A stretch of DNA of 49,336 bases from the NCBI GenBank assembly GCA_902651635.1, contig CACRSC010000016.1, positions 422,764 to 472,099 of the forward strand. The letters run 5' to 3'. The notes under the pieces were generated by a model. The model was not told where the DNA came from, searched no databases, and saw only the letters and a program-made list of their open reading frames with translations. Positions 31,806 through 42,325 of the stretch are shown here, piece after piece; the first letter of the stretch is position 1; each line of letters opens with the position of its first letter. The translations under genes and the position numbers were made by a program. The DNA comes from Mastigamoeba balamuthi (Eukaryota > Evosea > Mastigamoebida > Mastigamoebidae).

Positions 31806-32187
31806 GCTGCAAGGGGCGGTAGCCCATCCGCTGGTCTGCCGAGTCCCTCTGTCGCTCTCTTCTTTCTTTTTTTACTGGGCAAGAAGCACCACAGCTCGCG
31901 GGATGAGAAACCCATTTCCGGCGTGAGCTCGTGGATCAACCCTTCAGTGACCCCCGGCGTCTGCCAAGACCGGGCTCTCGATGGCGACGGATTGTATCGA
32001 TTCTAATTCCCGTCACGTACAAATTATGGCGAAACTCTCAGTGAGCACACACAGCGCGAGGGGAAGAGGGCCTCGGCAGAAGCCGGCAGAGGCGTGGCGT
32101 GAAATGAAATTGCAGTCGCAACTGTCAGGTTGGCCAGCAAGCAGCCCTCGGCCAATTCGGGAGGGAGAGGGCCTGTCTCCGCGGCTC
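31806..32187. other. Convergent intergenic spacer
   Basis: 3' flanks of the acyltransferase (+) and RING gene (-). A T-rich stretch occurs near 31860. No gene is seen. Confidence 0.5.
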
Positions 32188-32757
32188 TCAGGAGCAGCAG
32201 AAGATGGAGAGGACAGAGTCGATGCGAGCGCGGCAGAACGGGCACTTGCTGCCCGGCGTGTCGAAGTAGCTGGCCTGGCAGGCGGCGCACACGACGCGGT
32301 GGTTGCACGGCACAAAGACCTCTGTCCGCGGCCCCTCCTCGCACACCACGCAGAACCCCAGCACCTCTGGCCCGGCCAGAGGAGTGAGACACCGAGGCAG
32401 CACCAATCGGTCAGCGGCGAGCGCTGTGCGTACCGGTGCTCTTGGCGGTGTCCCTGCAACGCATCTCGGGGAACGTGCTGGTCCGGGGTAGCGCTGCCTT
32501 GGAGGTCACTGTGGAGCGCTTCCAGAGCCTCCTGGAGCACCGATGGGGCAGTGAGGACGTGGGGAGGCCGCACGAAGGGGCGGGGAGGACCTGCAGAGCA
32601 TAACGAGGCCTGCGAGGCCGAGGACGCCGAGGCCGCAGAGCAGGGAGAGCGCGAGTGCCTGCGTGCGGCCGCTGCCGAGGAGGCCCCTGGCCGGCCCAGG
32701 CCTCGATGCCTGCGTGGTGGCCACGGCCTCGCGCAGCAGAGTGATCCAGTCGACCAT
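32188..32757 (-). CDS. Small membrane-anchored RING-finger protein (putative E3 ligase)
   Basis: Exons 32757-32591, 32531-32434 and 32366-32188 encode 147 aa with phases 2 and 1. One membrane segment lies near residues 35-54 (ALALSLLCGLGVLGLAGLVML), followed by a basic linker. A C-terminal RING of the MUL1/XIAP style follows: FCVVCEEGPRTEVFVPCNHR, CAACQASYF and KCPFCRARIDSVLSIF. The cytosolic RING after a single helix suggests an organelle or endomembrane ubiquitin ligase; the target membrane cannot be told. The start is chosen at the ATG that begins MVDWITLLREAV because the upstream frame lacks coding character. Confidence 0.8.
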
Positions 32758-33099
32758 CTCGTTGCTCCGCTTGGAATCGCTCTGTCAGGTCCCCGCACGA
32801 AACGCCACACGGCACAGACACGGCTGGCGAACGGGCGCAGTGTCGACAATTGGAATGCAATCAAGGGGGTCAAGTCAGCACTCAAGTTCAAGGCAGTGGC
32901 TTGCATTGAGAGGCGAGTACTGCATATGTCTGGCCAGCATCGATGAGGCCTTCTTTTCGTAGCATCCGAGGCCATGGCCACACTCATCATTCAGCCCACC
33001 TGCTGCCCTCACTGGCATGGCCTGTGGTCGAAACCGCTCTGTAAACTGATGGCCAAGGCCCGAGCTTTCGGGGGGCCAGAGGGCGTCGTCGTTTTCGCG
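32758..33099. other. Spacer between RING and F-box genes
   Basis: This holds the upstream region of the RING gene and the 3' flank of F-box copy B. No gene is seen. Confidence 0.5.
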
Positions 33100-33893
33100 T
33101 CACCACGTGTCGTAGCAGATGGGCTCGCTCTTGTACAACTCGCACGCGGCCTCGTCGGTGCCCGAGCGCAGCAGGTACCCCCAGAACTCCGCGGGGTTGG
33201 GGCGCGTCCTCTGCACACGCAGGCGCAGCGCTTGGGCAGTGCCCGGGCTCCTGCGGGCTTCGTAGGTGAAGGCCCAGCCGCTGGCGCCCCCGCAGGCGCT
33301 GAACGAGAGCGTCCTGCCGTCGAACGAGACGTCCGAGACCTCCCACGTGGACTCGGGCAGCCCCCCGGTGCAGCCCATCGCGACGCTGAGGGCGGGGACG
33401 GCGGGGGACGACGCTGCAGGGTCGACGGCGGCGCCGACGACGACGTTGTCGATGTCGTAGACGTCGGACCAGCACTCGTGCCACGTGCCCACGAAGGGCA
33501 GGCAGCGCACCGCCTGGTACCACGAGAGGCACTCGAGGTGCGCTGGCCTGCTCAGCTGCTCCCTCTTGGCTATCTCTGGCAGGGGGGGGGGACCGAGCGG
33601 CGTCAGCGCGGGAACCTCACGGCACAGAATCATCTGATATTTGTCGTCATGATACTTATCCCGCGGAAATCCACTGTCATCAACGAGATTCATCGGCCCA
33701 GTACTGCTCACTCTTCCACAGGCGGTCGCAGAGGGCCGAGTCGTGCACGCCCTTGCAGGTCCTCGAGAGCGCGCAGATGTCCTGGCAGAGCAGTGAGACA
33801 GCGGGCGGGCTGCAGCGATGGGGGGGGCCCTGCCTTGGGCGCCAGGAACGACGCTATGCGGACGAAGGCGCCAGTGTCGAGCCCCAGCAGCAT
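33100..33893 (-). CDS. F-box protein (copy B)
   Basis: Exons 33893-33834, 33781-33712 and 33575-33100 encode 201 aa. The second exon has exactly the 70 nt of copy A's second exon, and both introns sit at the same codons and phases. F-box: GLDTGAFVRIASFLAPK, DICALSRTCKGVHDSALCDR, LW. The shared C-terminal domain has HLECLSWYQAVRCLPFVGTW, TWEVSDVSFDGRTLSFSACG and AEFWGYLLRSG. Intron 1 starts with GC (CCCAAG/GCAGGG), as in copy A, so the GC donor predates the duplication. The second intron is longer (136 nt) than in copy A (50 nt). It is divergent with the Sel1-repeat gene. Role inferred as an SCF substrate receptor. Confidence 0.82.
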
Positions 33894-33935
33894 CTCCGCG
33901 CCCTGCCTGAGACACTTGACCGGACAACCAGGGAT

Positions 33936-36361
33936 ATGCAGCGGAAGATACGCGTATCAGGGAATCCCAGCATAATATCCACCCGTATCTCTGCCAAAAA
34001 TAGAGCACTACAACACCCGAACGGCGTTGCTCTGTTGGAGGCAGTGGAGGCCGCGCTGGTGCCCGTCGAGATGCTCAGGAGGATGCTCGAGGCCGCGGGG
34101 GCCCCGGTGGTCAACCCCCCGCACGCGGGGTCGCTGTTCGAAGCGCCGCAGGTCATCACGGTACGCGCGGGACCCCTCCAACACGAGAGCGCCTCTGCGG
34201 GGATTTGAGGATTGCATTTCAATTGCGGTTCAATTGCCCCCGTGCGAGACTCTGAGGGCAAGAATCACGCGCGCGCACAGCTCGCCCTGCCACCTCTGAT
34301 GCGACTGAATGCCCCCCTCTCTCCATCTTGTCGGCCAGCCAAGACGCTCTCCGCACGGGGATTTGGTTTTCATTTCGTCTGCCTCGTCCACAAGAAACAC
34401 ACCGGCCACCTCTGATGCTACCTTTGCCGAGTGGGGTTTGTGAATTCAATGCAATTGCCTCGTGCGCAATTCTCTCTGTCTCGTCTGATGCGACCCCCAT
34501 CCCCCAGACGCTGAGCGAGGCGCTGGCGAGGGCCGGGTACACAGGCCCGCAGCTGGAGCCCTCGACCAGCCCCCTCACCCTCTTCCTCACCAGCGAGCGC
34601 GTCCGCGCGGGCGTCAACGCGGCCCTGGCCTCGCCCGCCTCCGCCCCCGCGTGGCGTGACGTGGCGTCGCACGTCGCGGCCGCGGCATCCGCGCTGCCCC
34701 CCTTCGCGGGCTTCGCGTGGGCCGTCCTGCGCGACTGCGACCTGGTCCCGGGCGCCGTCCTCCGCTGGGACCGCCTGGCCTCGCTGTCGACCGCCGACCT
34801 CGGCCCCGTCGTCCGCACGAGCCGCGCGCGCCTGACGCTCGTCCAGCTCACGATCACGTCACCGGCCCATTCCAGGAAATGCACCGGAATCCCCGGCGCG
34901 GAGTCCCCGGAAATCCTGCTGACGCCCGGCGCGGAATTCCGCGTGACGTGGACCGGGAATTTCCCCGGGACCTCGGTGACGTGGGCTTGCGTCACGCAGT
35001 GCGCCGAGGCCGCCGCTGCGCCGCCCGCGGCCCCGCACGTGGCGGCCCCTGCCTCCGACGCCGAGGCGCTGGCCGAGGCCTTCGGCGCGGCCGACGCGGG
35101 CGACGCCGCCGCCGCCGCGCGCGCGCTCGAGGCGCTCGTGCGGTCGACGTCAGATATTCACAGCGCGCTGATATCTCCGGCCCTGCTGGCCCTGCGCGGC
35201 CTGCTGCTCTGCTGGCCGTCGGCCTTCAGCGCCTCGGCGACGTCCCGCAGCGAGTCGGCGCTTCTGCTGCGCGCCCTGGGCTGCCGCAGCGTGCCGGCGG
35301 CCACCGAGGCGCTCGACGAGGCCGCGCGCGCCCCGCGTGCCCCGCAGCGCTCGGCGACGGCGCTGTGGCTGCGGGGCTACTGGCGCCTGCTCGTCTGCGG
35401 CGACGCCTGCGAGGGCTGCGAGCTCCTGGCGCGCTCGCACGAGCTCGGCAGCCCGCTGGCCGCGTGGTCCCTCGCGCAGTGCTCCGAGCGCGGCTGCGGG
35501 CGCGTCCGCGACGCCCTCGAGGCCCGCCGCCTCTACGCCCTCGCCGCCTCCGCGGGCAGCGCCGCCGCCGTCGTCGCCCTGGGCTCGCTGCTCGTCCGCG
35601 GCGCCTCCTCCGCGGTCGACGCGGCCCTCGTGGACGCCGCGCGGCTCTTCGCGCTGGCCAGCGACGCGGGCAGCGCTGCCGGTGCGTTCCACTTGGCGAT
35701 GTGCTTCGCAGAGGGCCTCGGGGTCGCCCAGAGCGACGCGCGGGCCGTCGAGCTGCTGACGCGGGCCGCGGGCGCCGAGGACGTGCAGGCGCAGCACCGC
35801 CTGGGCCTCGCGTGCCTGCGCGGGTCGCTGGGCCTCGCCGTCGACGTGCGCGAGGCCGTGCGGCTGCTGCGCCTCGCCGCAGAGGCCGGCAGCACCGACG
35901 CGCAGCTGCAGCTCGGCGCGCTGCTGATGGCCGAGCAGGTCGCGCCGCTCGAGGCCCTGGGGACCGCCGCCGACTTCTTCGCGCAGGCCGCCGAGCAGGG
36001 CGACGTCGACGGCGTCTACTGGCTCGCCTCGTGCATCGAGAAGGGCGTCTGCGGCGCCGCGGCCGACAGCGCGCTGGCCGCGCGGTGGTACGCGCTGGCG
36101 GCCGAGCGCGGCCACGCGCCCTCGATGATGAAGCTCGGCCACATGATGATGGCCGGCCTCGGCGTGCCGCGGGACGCGCGCGCGGGCGAGCGGATGCTGC
36201 GCGAGGCCGCGACGGCGGGCAGCGAGGCGGCCGCGGAGGCCGTGCGGTCGATGGAGGAGTCGAGGGCGGCAGCGCAGGCCCAGGGCGGGCGCAAGGCGCG
36301 CTCCAACTCGTTCTCGCGGGCCTGGAAGAGCTCCGCGGACCACGAGAGCCTCCTCTCCTGA
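33936..36361 (+). CDS. Sel1-like repeat protein
   Basis: Exons 33936-34160 and 34508-36361 (intron 347 nt, phase 0) give 692 aa; an ATG at 34069 would give 648 aa. The earlier start lies inside DNA that also carries the GATACGCGTATC palindrome, so the later start may be the true one. The N-terminal part (LLEAVEAALVPVEMLRRMLE onward) is unassigned. Residues from about 430 form eight Sel1-like repeats of 36-38 aa, e.g. AAGAFHLAMCFAEGLGVAQ, AQHRLGLACLRGSLGL and SMMKLGHMMMAGLGVPRDA. A basic Ser-rich tail follows. Known: Sel1 repeats are solenoid scaffolds in degradation and signalling complexes. The stretch 34850-34990 encodes an odd Pro/Gly/Thr segment built of GAATTCC and GTGACGT words and could be an unremoved intron-like insertion. 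Confidence 0.8.
33947..33958. promoter_or_regulatory. 12-bp palindrome GATACGCGTATC
   Basis: A perfect inverted repeat in the interval between the divergent F-box copy B and Sel1 genes, identical to the core at 13341-13352. Confidence 0.35.
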
Positions 36362-37380
36362 GGCGCCCCCTGCCCTGCGCTGCCCTGCGTCTACACGGCT
36401 GCGTGGCACTGCCCTGGGCAGCCCTTTCCCCCACAGTGACTGAGGCACGGGGCCGAATGGAGGAACGAAGAGAACGGCCTCGCCAGAACGCTCGCGGGTG
36501 TTCTATGGCAGGAGGAAGGGGTGCTTGCAGGGCGCCAGTTGCTCCTGCAGACTGCAGAGCCTAATGCGGAGACTGAGGCGAGGAGGGCCCTTCGTATGTG
36601 TTCTGCGACAGTTGCAGTTGGCGTGCCAGGAGCAGAGACGTCGCTCACGCGGCTCCACCCCCACAGCCCCATACGGGGCCAGCGAGCGCGGTGCGTGAGC
36701 TCTGGCCCTCCCTCGTGGTCGCAGAGGAGAAAGGCGGAGGCCACTGCGGGGTCAGTTTTCCGACGTGTGTATCCCCAGTCCCCCACTCCCACCCCACCAC
36801 GCCCGCCCGCTGGGGAAAAGGCCCAGCTGCATGCGGTTGTTCGCGCTCGTGGCCGTCGCACGGGGGTCACCCGAGCCTGAGCAGTGCAGGGGCGGCGGAG
36901 AGAGTGGTTTGTCCGGTTTGTCCGAGAGCTGTTCTGGGTCCCCGCACCCCCCGCAGAGAAGCGCACCGAATGCGTACACTCTTCGCTTGATCGCCGCGAG
37001 CGCCTCCGCAAAAAGGTATGGTGTGGGCCACCGAACACCCCCATTCCCCATTCCGAGGCACGTCTCAGACCCACGAACGGCTGGACCTTCGCCGATGTCG
37101 ACGCATCTGCGAGGTTCGCACTGGATTTTTCTCCGTGCGAACGCGGGCACACGCGCTGCGGCACCTCGCGGGGGGTGGCAGCGGTGCTGAGGAGGGGCGA
37201 CACGCACGGGGTCAAGAATAGAGCCGCTGAGGCCGAAGGAAAAGCTGCCGGAACGCGCTTTTCAACGTTCGCCCGATCGAGCAGAGATTTTCCGCCTTCG
37301 CCCCTGTGGTTTTCCTTTGATTCACTTCAGTCGTCCTGACAGAGCAGCAGCAGCAGCAGCAGCAGCAGGGCCCCCCACAG
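36362..37380. other. Intergenic region, with CAG run at the right end
   Basis: About 1 kb without a supported gene. A run of eight or more AGC/CAG units (about 37343-37368) sits just before the ATG at 37381 and could be 5' leader or an in-frame polyglutamine start. Confidence 0.5.
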
Positions 37381-39024
37381 ATGCCGCGCCCCGCGCACGA
37401 GATAGCCCGCGAGCTCCTCGAGGCCCTCGACAGCGGCGCCGGCGTCGCTGCTGCCTCTGCGGGCCTGCGGACGGCTCTCAAACTGTTCCTGGCGGAGCAG
37501 CCTGCTCCTGTCGCAACGACGGATCTCGGAGACGCGAGCCCGTGCACCGAGGAGCTCCTGGAGACGTGCTGGCAGCTCCGTTGGCATGTGATCCCGCGTT
37601 TGTCCTGCGGTGCAGACCGAGCGGCGCTCGCGGTGGCGATGGCGCCAGGGCTGGCAGCGCCGTGCCTGTCCCCGCTCTCCGGCACGGAGAGATTCGCATC
37701 CCTGGTCGAGTGCGCGGCCCTCTGCTGTCGCGCAGGGCTGGACCAGCAGCTCAGGACAGCCGCCAGGCTGCTCGGTTCAATTCGGTCGACATTTCCGCCT
37801 GCCGAGTTGCGTTTGTCCAAACCCCATTTTTAGTTTTCCAAACTCACTGAAATTCAGTGCGAACAACTCCAACTCGGTGGCCGTCGAGGGCGAGGGCTCG
37901 CGTCTCATGTCTGCCGCACGCGTGGTGCTCGAGCGCGCCGTCGACCAAGCGCCTGCCGGCGCGAGGGACGACGTGAGGCGCGAAGTCTCGGCGATGCCGT
38001 TCTTCCGCACGGACCCCACCGACGCCCTCGAGACGGCCTGCGCCCTCGGAATGCAGCACAGCGTCGCCGCGCTGCTGTCCTCCAAGGACGTCGAGCGCTC
38101 GCTGCGCTCCGGTCCTGCCACTGCGCGCGCGAGGGCCCGGGTCCTCCAGAACGCGTGCAGCTCGGGCAACGAGTCGGTCGTCGCCTCGCTGCTGGGGCCC
38201 CCGCTGTTCCTGGGCCGCGACGAGTACCTCAGCGATGCGTGCCTCGCGCTGCGCAACGCGTGCAGCAGCGGCAGCGTCGGGGCCGTCGACGAGCTCGCGT
38301 GGGTCGCCGAGCAGGTGGACAGGAGCACCGCAGCCGCGTGCGACGAGGCCTTCAAGCTCGCCGCCTCTCGCGGGTTCGCCGGCGTGCTGCGCAGACTGCT
38401 TCTGCCCCCGTTCAGCGTCTCTCTCCGCAACGCAGAGACCTACGCCACCGCCCTGGAGGCGGCCATCATTCAGTGCAGCCGGGTGAGTTTCAGTGCTATT
38501 GACCATTACGACACTAAATTTGAAGTCCACAGGACGCTGTGGAACTGCTCGTGTCCGACGCGATAGCGATGCAGGAAAACGTGCGCCCGTGCGTTCAGAA
38601 CGCCCTGCGCATGGCGTGCAGCTCTGGCAGGGCCGAGGTCGTGCGGTTCGTGGCGGGCCCTCCCCTGATGGCCGACAGCGAGGACGCGAGGCTCTGCGGT
38701 GCTCTCTCGGCTGCGATCGAGTCGGGCAGCGCCGAAGTCATCAGCGCCCTCGCGGAGCCGCCGTTCGAGATGCAGAGGAGAGAGGCCCTGGAGAGCGTGG
38801 GGGCCGTCGTGTCGCTTGTCGCGAGCGGAGAGCGCGCGATCAAGGCGATCGAGGTGCTGAGGTGCGCACCGTTCGCGCTCAGGCCCTCGGACCTGGGAGT
38901 CGGCGGCGAGGACATTGCGCAGCTGGGCGAGGGGGCCCTGGCAGAACTCAGGGCCCGGAGCCACGCGCACGCCATGCAGGCCGATGGGGCTGGCCTGAGG
39001 CTGTCGTTCTTCCCCTTTTTTTGA
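37381..39024 (+). CDS. Ankyrin-type repeat protein (copy 2)
   Basis: Exons 37381-37784, 37858-38482 and 38533-39024 join in phase to 506 aa. The first acceptor could instead be at 37833. The N-terminus holds the family block LETCWQLRWHVIPRLS at about residue 61, shared with the gene at 572-2203. Ankyrin-like units follow: ETACALGMQHSVAALLSS, LQNACSSGNESVVASLLGP, LRNACSSGSVGAVDELA, FKLAASRGFAGVLRRLLLPP, AAIIQCSRDAVELLV and LRMACSSGRAEVVRFVAGPP. There is no membrane segment. Unlike copy 1 it lacks the Ser/Arg tail. The second intron has a canonical CGG/GTGAGT donor. Confidence 0.78.
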
Positions 39025-39923
39025 GTTGCGAAACGGACACTTGAATTGAACTCTGTGAACAGCATTGAATAGCACTTTGGCACTTTGCGTTTCGCCAGAT
39101 TGGGCGTTTGGAATTCGCCGTCGCACCGCGGCCAACTCCCGACCGACATGCAATTCAGTGTTTTCAACAAGGCCTAGAATCCCTTCTCGCCTTTACTGAC
39201 CACCGGTGAATTTGATGCCTGTATTGAATTTCTATGACAGACAACTTACATATCTGAGCAAAGTGGGAACTACCTGGCGGTGCAAATGGATGACACCACC
39301 GCGTTCCTGTTTCCGGAGAAGTGAAGTGCGGGGTGAATTTGGTATGTATATTTATGAATAAGAACGTTGATATGTGAGACAAGTGCAAGGCACAAGATAT
39401 GCGGAGACGGGCGGTCCTCGTCTACCTTGCCTCTCGGACAAGAGGCCCGAGGCGATTAATTGCCTCGTTTTCCGCGTTGGTACGAATTGGACAATCAATC
39501 AACACGCTTCTCCAGTGATTTCCTCAACCGCCAACCGCTCGATTGCCCCATCGGGGACACGGTGCACTGATCATCTTCCCCGCCCGGGGGGAAATGTGCG
39601 CTCTGTGAGAGGCGGTTTCTGCCGCTTTCGCGTACTTGTGACAACAGTGCCGCTGTACTGCCGCCCTCGAGCAGAGCCTCAGAGCTGTGTTGTGTACCAT
39701 CACCTGTAGCTCCCCGGACTTCTGTTATCCTGCGGGCAAATAAACGACGCACCGCAGTCATAACGCGGACTGAACCGGCTTTGCACCAAAACTGCACGTG
39801 TTTCACAACGTCCCGGCAACCGTTTGTGGACAAACGTGCAGAGAGCCGTTGGAGACCGCGATATTTCAGGCTCCCCAACCCACACAACACAAAACACTCT
39901 CATAGGCAAGTAGAGCCCTTCTG
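39025..39923. other. Intergenic region upstream of the GH62 cluster
   Basis: About 0.9 kb, less GC-rich than the genes. It ends with the GH62-A upstream region. No gene is supported. Confidence 0.5.
39837..39851 (+). promoter_or_regulatory. Conserved GH62 upstream motif (copy A)
   Basis: TGCAGAGAGCCGTTG lies 73-87 bp before the ATG. Related sequences sit at 42250-42264 (TGCAGAGTGCCGTTG) and 48362-48376 (TGCAGCAGGCCGTTG), at similar distances from copies B and D. Confidence 0.5.
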
Positions 39924-41355
39924 ATGAGACCGGTCACTGCCCTGTGCGCGCTCGCCCTCGTGCTGGTGGCGGCGACGACGGCCCTCGCTGGCCCCGTGAC
40001 GCTGCCGTCGACGTGGTCGTGGACCAGCAGCGGCATCCTCGTCGACACCAAGTCCGACGCCACCCACAACGTCAAGAACGTCAAGGACCCGACGATTGTG
40101 TACTACAACGGCGCGTACCACGTCTACGCGACGATCTTCACCGCGGCGGGCTACCGGATGGTCTACTTCAACTTCCCCTCGTTCGACAAGGCCCCCTCGG
40201 CCAAGTGGTACTACATGGACCAGACGCCGGGCTTCGACGGCTACAAGTGCGCGCCTCAGCTGTTCTACTTCGCGCCGCAGGGGCTCTGGTACCTCGTCTT
40301 CCAGTCGCCGTGGCCCACGTACTCGACGAACAAGGACCCCAGCAACCCCAGGGGCTGGTCGACGCCCAAGACGTTCTTCACCAACATGCCCAACAAGGCC
40401 ATCGACTTCTGGGTCATCTGCGACGACGTCAACTGCTACCTCTTCTTCTCCAACGACATGGGCGACTGGTTCCGCACCCAGACGAAGAAGTCGGCGTTCC
40501 CAGGCGGCTGGTCGACGTCGTTCACGACGGTGCTGCACTCGCAGAACCAGCTCGAGTACTTTGAGGCGTCGTGGGTGTACAGGCTGTCCACCCAGAAGCT
40601 CTACATCGCCGGCATCGAGGGCATCGGCGCCGGTGGCCGCTACTACCAGACCTTCACCGCCACGTCCCTCGACGGCCCGTGGACGTCGCAGTCCAAGACC
40701 TTCGCGACGTACCAGAACGTCAAGTTCACGCAGAGCAACGCGTGGAGCCAGGGCGTGAGCCACGGCGAGTTGATCCGCGCCAACCACGACGAGACGATGC
40801 TGCTGGACCCCTGCAGCATCCGCTTCCTGTACCAGGGCCTGGCGCCTGGCAAGTACGACGACTACGACGCGCAGCCCTACAAGCTGGGGCTCCTCACTTC
40901 CACCACAAAGATCCCCGGCTGCGAGGCCCCGGCCCCCACGTGCACCATCGCGCAGAGCAGCGTCGCTGGCGCGTCGGGCCTGGGCTCGTGCTCTGGCAGC
41001 GTCGCGAGCGGGACGTCGTGCAGCGTCGCTTGCTCTGCTGGCTACACGGCTGTGGCTGGCAAGTGCTCCTCGGGGTCGTGGACTCCGGCGCCCACCTGCG
41101 TGCGCTCCACCCCGGCGCACAGCAGCTCGGCCAAGCCGGCGCACAGCTCGACCAAGCCCGCGCACAGCTCCGTCACCCCGGGTACGCGCTGCCGAGAGTT
41201 TGTTCCTTCTTTTACTCGACTGATGTTTGCTGTTTATGTGTTCAGTGGACAGCAAGAAGGGCGACAGCATCCCCGACGACCTGTTCAGCGCCGCCAGCTC
41301 TGCGGGGCTTGCGTGTGGCCTGGGCGCCGTCGCTGTTGCCGTTGCCGCGATGTAA
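39924..41355 (+). CDS. GH62 alpha-L-arabinofuranosidase, GPI-type (copy A)
   Basis: Exons 39924-41181 and 41246-41355 encode 455 aa. A signal peptide (about 1-21, ALVLVAATTALA) is followed by the five-bladed GH62 domain (about 24-330). The catalytic set is present: Asp55 in KDPTIVYYN (base), Asp161 in IDFWVICDD, and Glu214 in FEASWVYR (acid). YRLSTQKLYIAGIEGIG, SHGELIRAN and LYQGL also match the family. A Cys-rich sushi-like module follows (CTIAQSSVAGASGLGSC to WTPAPTC), then a Ser/His/Pro linker. The short second exon encodes a GPI signal (DLFSAASSAG plus a hydrophobic end). It should release arabinose from arabinoxylan outside the cell. Confidence 0.92.
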
Positions 41356-41760
41356 ACGGCTGCGGCAACGCAACGCGATTGCCACGGGGGCAGCGGGGCC
41401 CCTCCTGACTGTCTAGAAAGCACGACCCCTCTGAAGACCTTTGTCGCGGATCCCGTGCAGTCTGTGCGCCTGCACACACGCACGGGTGTGACCTCCCCAG
41501 ATGGGCTGCTTAATACAAGCAAATAACGTTCTCTGCTACAAATCAGACAGCACTCGCTCTGGGACCACCACACCAACCTGATTGCTGAACCTCCCTTGGA
41601 TTTCCGAAGCCAGCGCCGAGTTCAGTATGTGAGATTGTTCCCAGGCAACCTCTAAAACGCCATCATCACATACGTGGACGCCGCTAAATTGAATGACATT
41701 TACAACCGAAGTGCCGGACACCCGGGAGAGCGGGAGAGGGAGGTCTCGAGGCACTGCGCA

Positions 41761-41832
41761 CCACCAGATGCATGTATTGCGGGTCCACCAGATGCATGTA
41801 TTGCGGGTCCACCAGATGCATGTATTGCGGGT
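41761..41832. repeat. Three perfect 24-bp tandem repeats
   Basis: The unit starts CCACCAGATGCATGTATTGC and is repeated three times head to tail without mismatch. One frame would read GPPDACIA per unit, but no gene supports translation. Confidence 0.85.
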
Positions 41833-42249
41833 TTCCTTCAGCAGTCGATGGGTATTGAACAGGGCGACCAGAATGGATCGTTGCATCCTTGCAGGCTTCC
41901 TAGCTGCGCTCATCAGGTGGGAGGAGAGAGATCCCTGTACTAACGGCCTCAACGTGCGGTACTCACCCATTTTGGGGTGGGGTGGAAATGAGGACTCTTC
42001 ATTGGGCTGTCCTTGTCATTTTCATTTGAGACAACTACCAAGAATTTGGGGCGGTTGAAAAGCGTTCGTACAGCTGCTCAACCTGCCCTGACACCAGGTC
42101 TGGCCTTAGACAGTGATATCAAAAAGCAGTATTGTTGCCACGGTTCCCCTTGGGCAAGACAGAGAAGTGCAACCGACAGGGACACGCGAACAATGAGTGG
42201 ACATTAACTGCACGAATAGCTAACTGTGAGGTCCCAATACGTACGAATG

Positions 42250-42264
42250 TGCAGAGTGCCGTTG
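42250..42264 (+). promoter_or_regulatory. Conserved GH62 upstream motif (copy B)
   Basis: TGCAGAGTGCCGTTG, 62-76 bp before the ATG. Downstream, CTAAACCTCCCACAG at 42306-42320, shared exactly with copy D, looks like a branch site plus acceptor and may end a 5'-leader intron. Confidence 0.45.
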
Positions 42265-42325
42265 TGGCTCTCCGGCACGCACCCCACAGCCCCCCACATT
42301 CACAACTAAACCTCCCACAGGAAAG

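Larger units (their letters stand above)
41356..42325. other. GH62 A-B spacer with duplicated 3' flank
   Basis: The first ~150 bp (to about 41515) are repeated after copy B (43757-43908), so the duplicated unit includes the 3' flank. The rest holds the 24-bp tandem repeat and the copy B upstream region. No gene is called. Confidence 0.6.

Noticed and set aside
34717-36564. 615-codon plus-strand frame and 35150-36448 minus-strand frame
   Set aside because: Both overlap the Sel1-repeat exon, whose frame alone shows eight regular repeats.
36391-37215. 274-codon minus-strand frame between the Sel1 and ankyrin genes
   Set aside because: Low-complexity Arg/Ser/Pro composition, no splice support and no recognisable motif.
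39900-41576. 558-codon minus-strand frame opposite GH62 copy A
   Set aside because: Antisense shadow; the same kind of frame appears opposite copies B and D.
41761-41832. CRISPR-like array
   Set aside because: Three 24-bp units are directly tandem without spacers, in a eukaryotic context.
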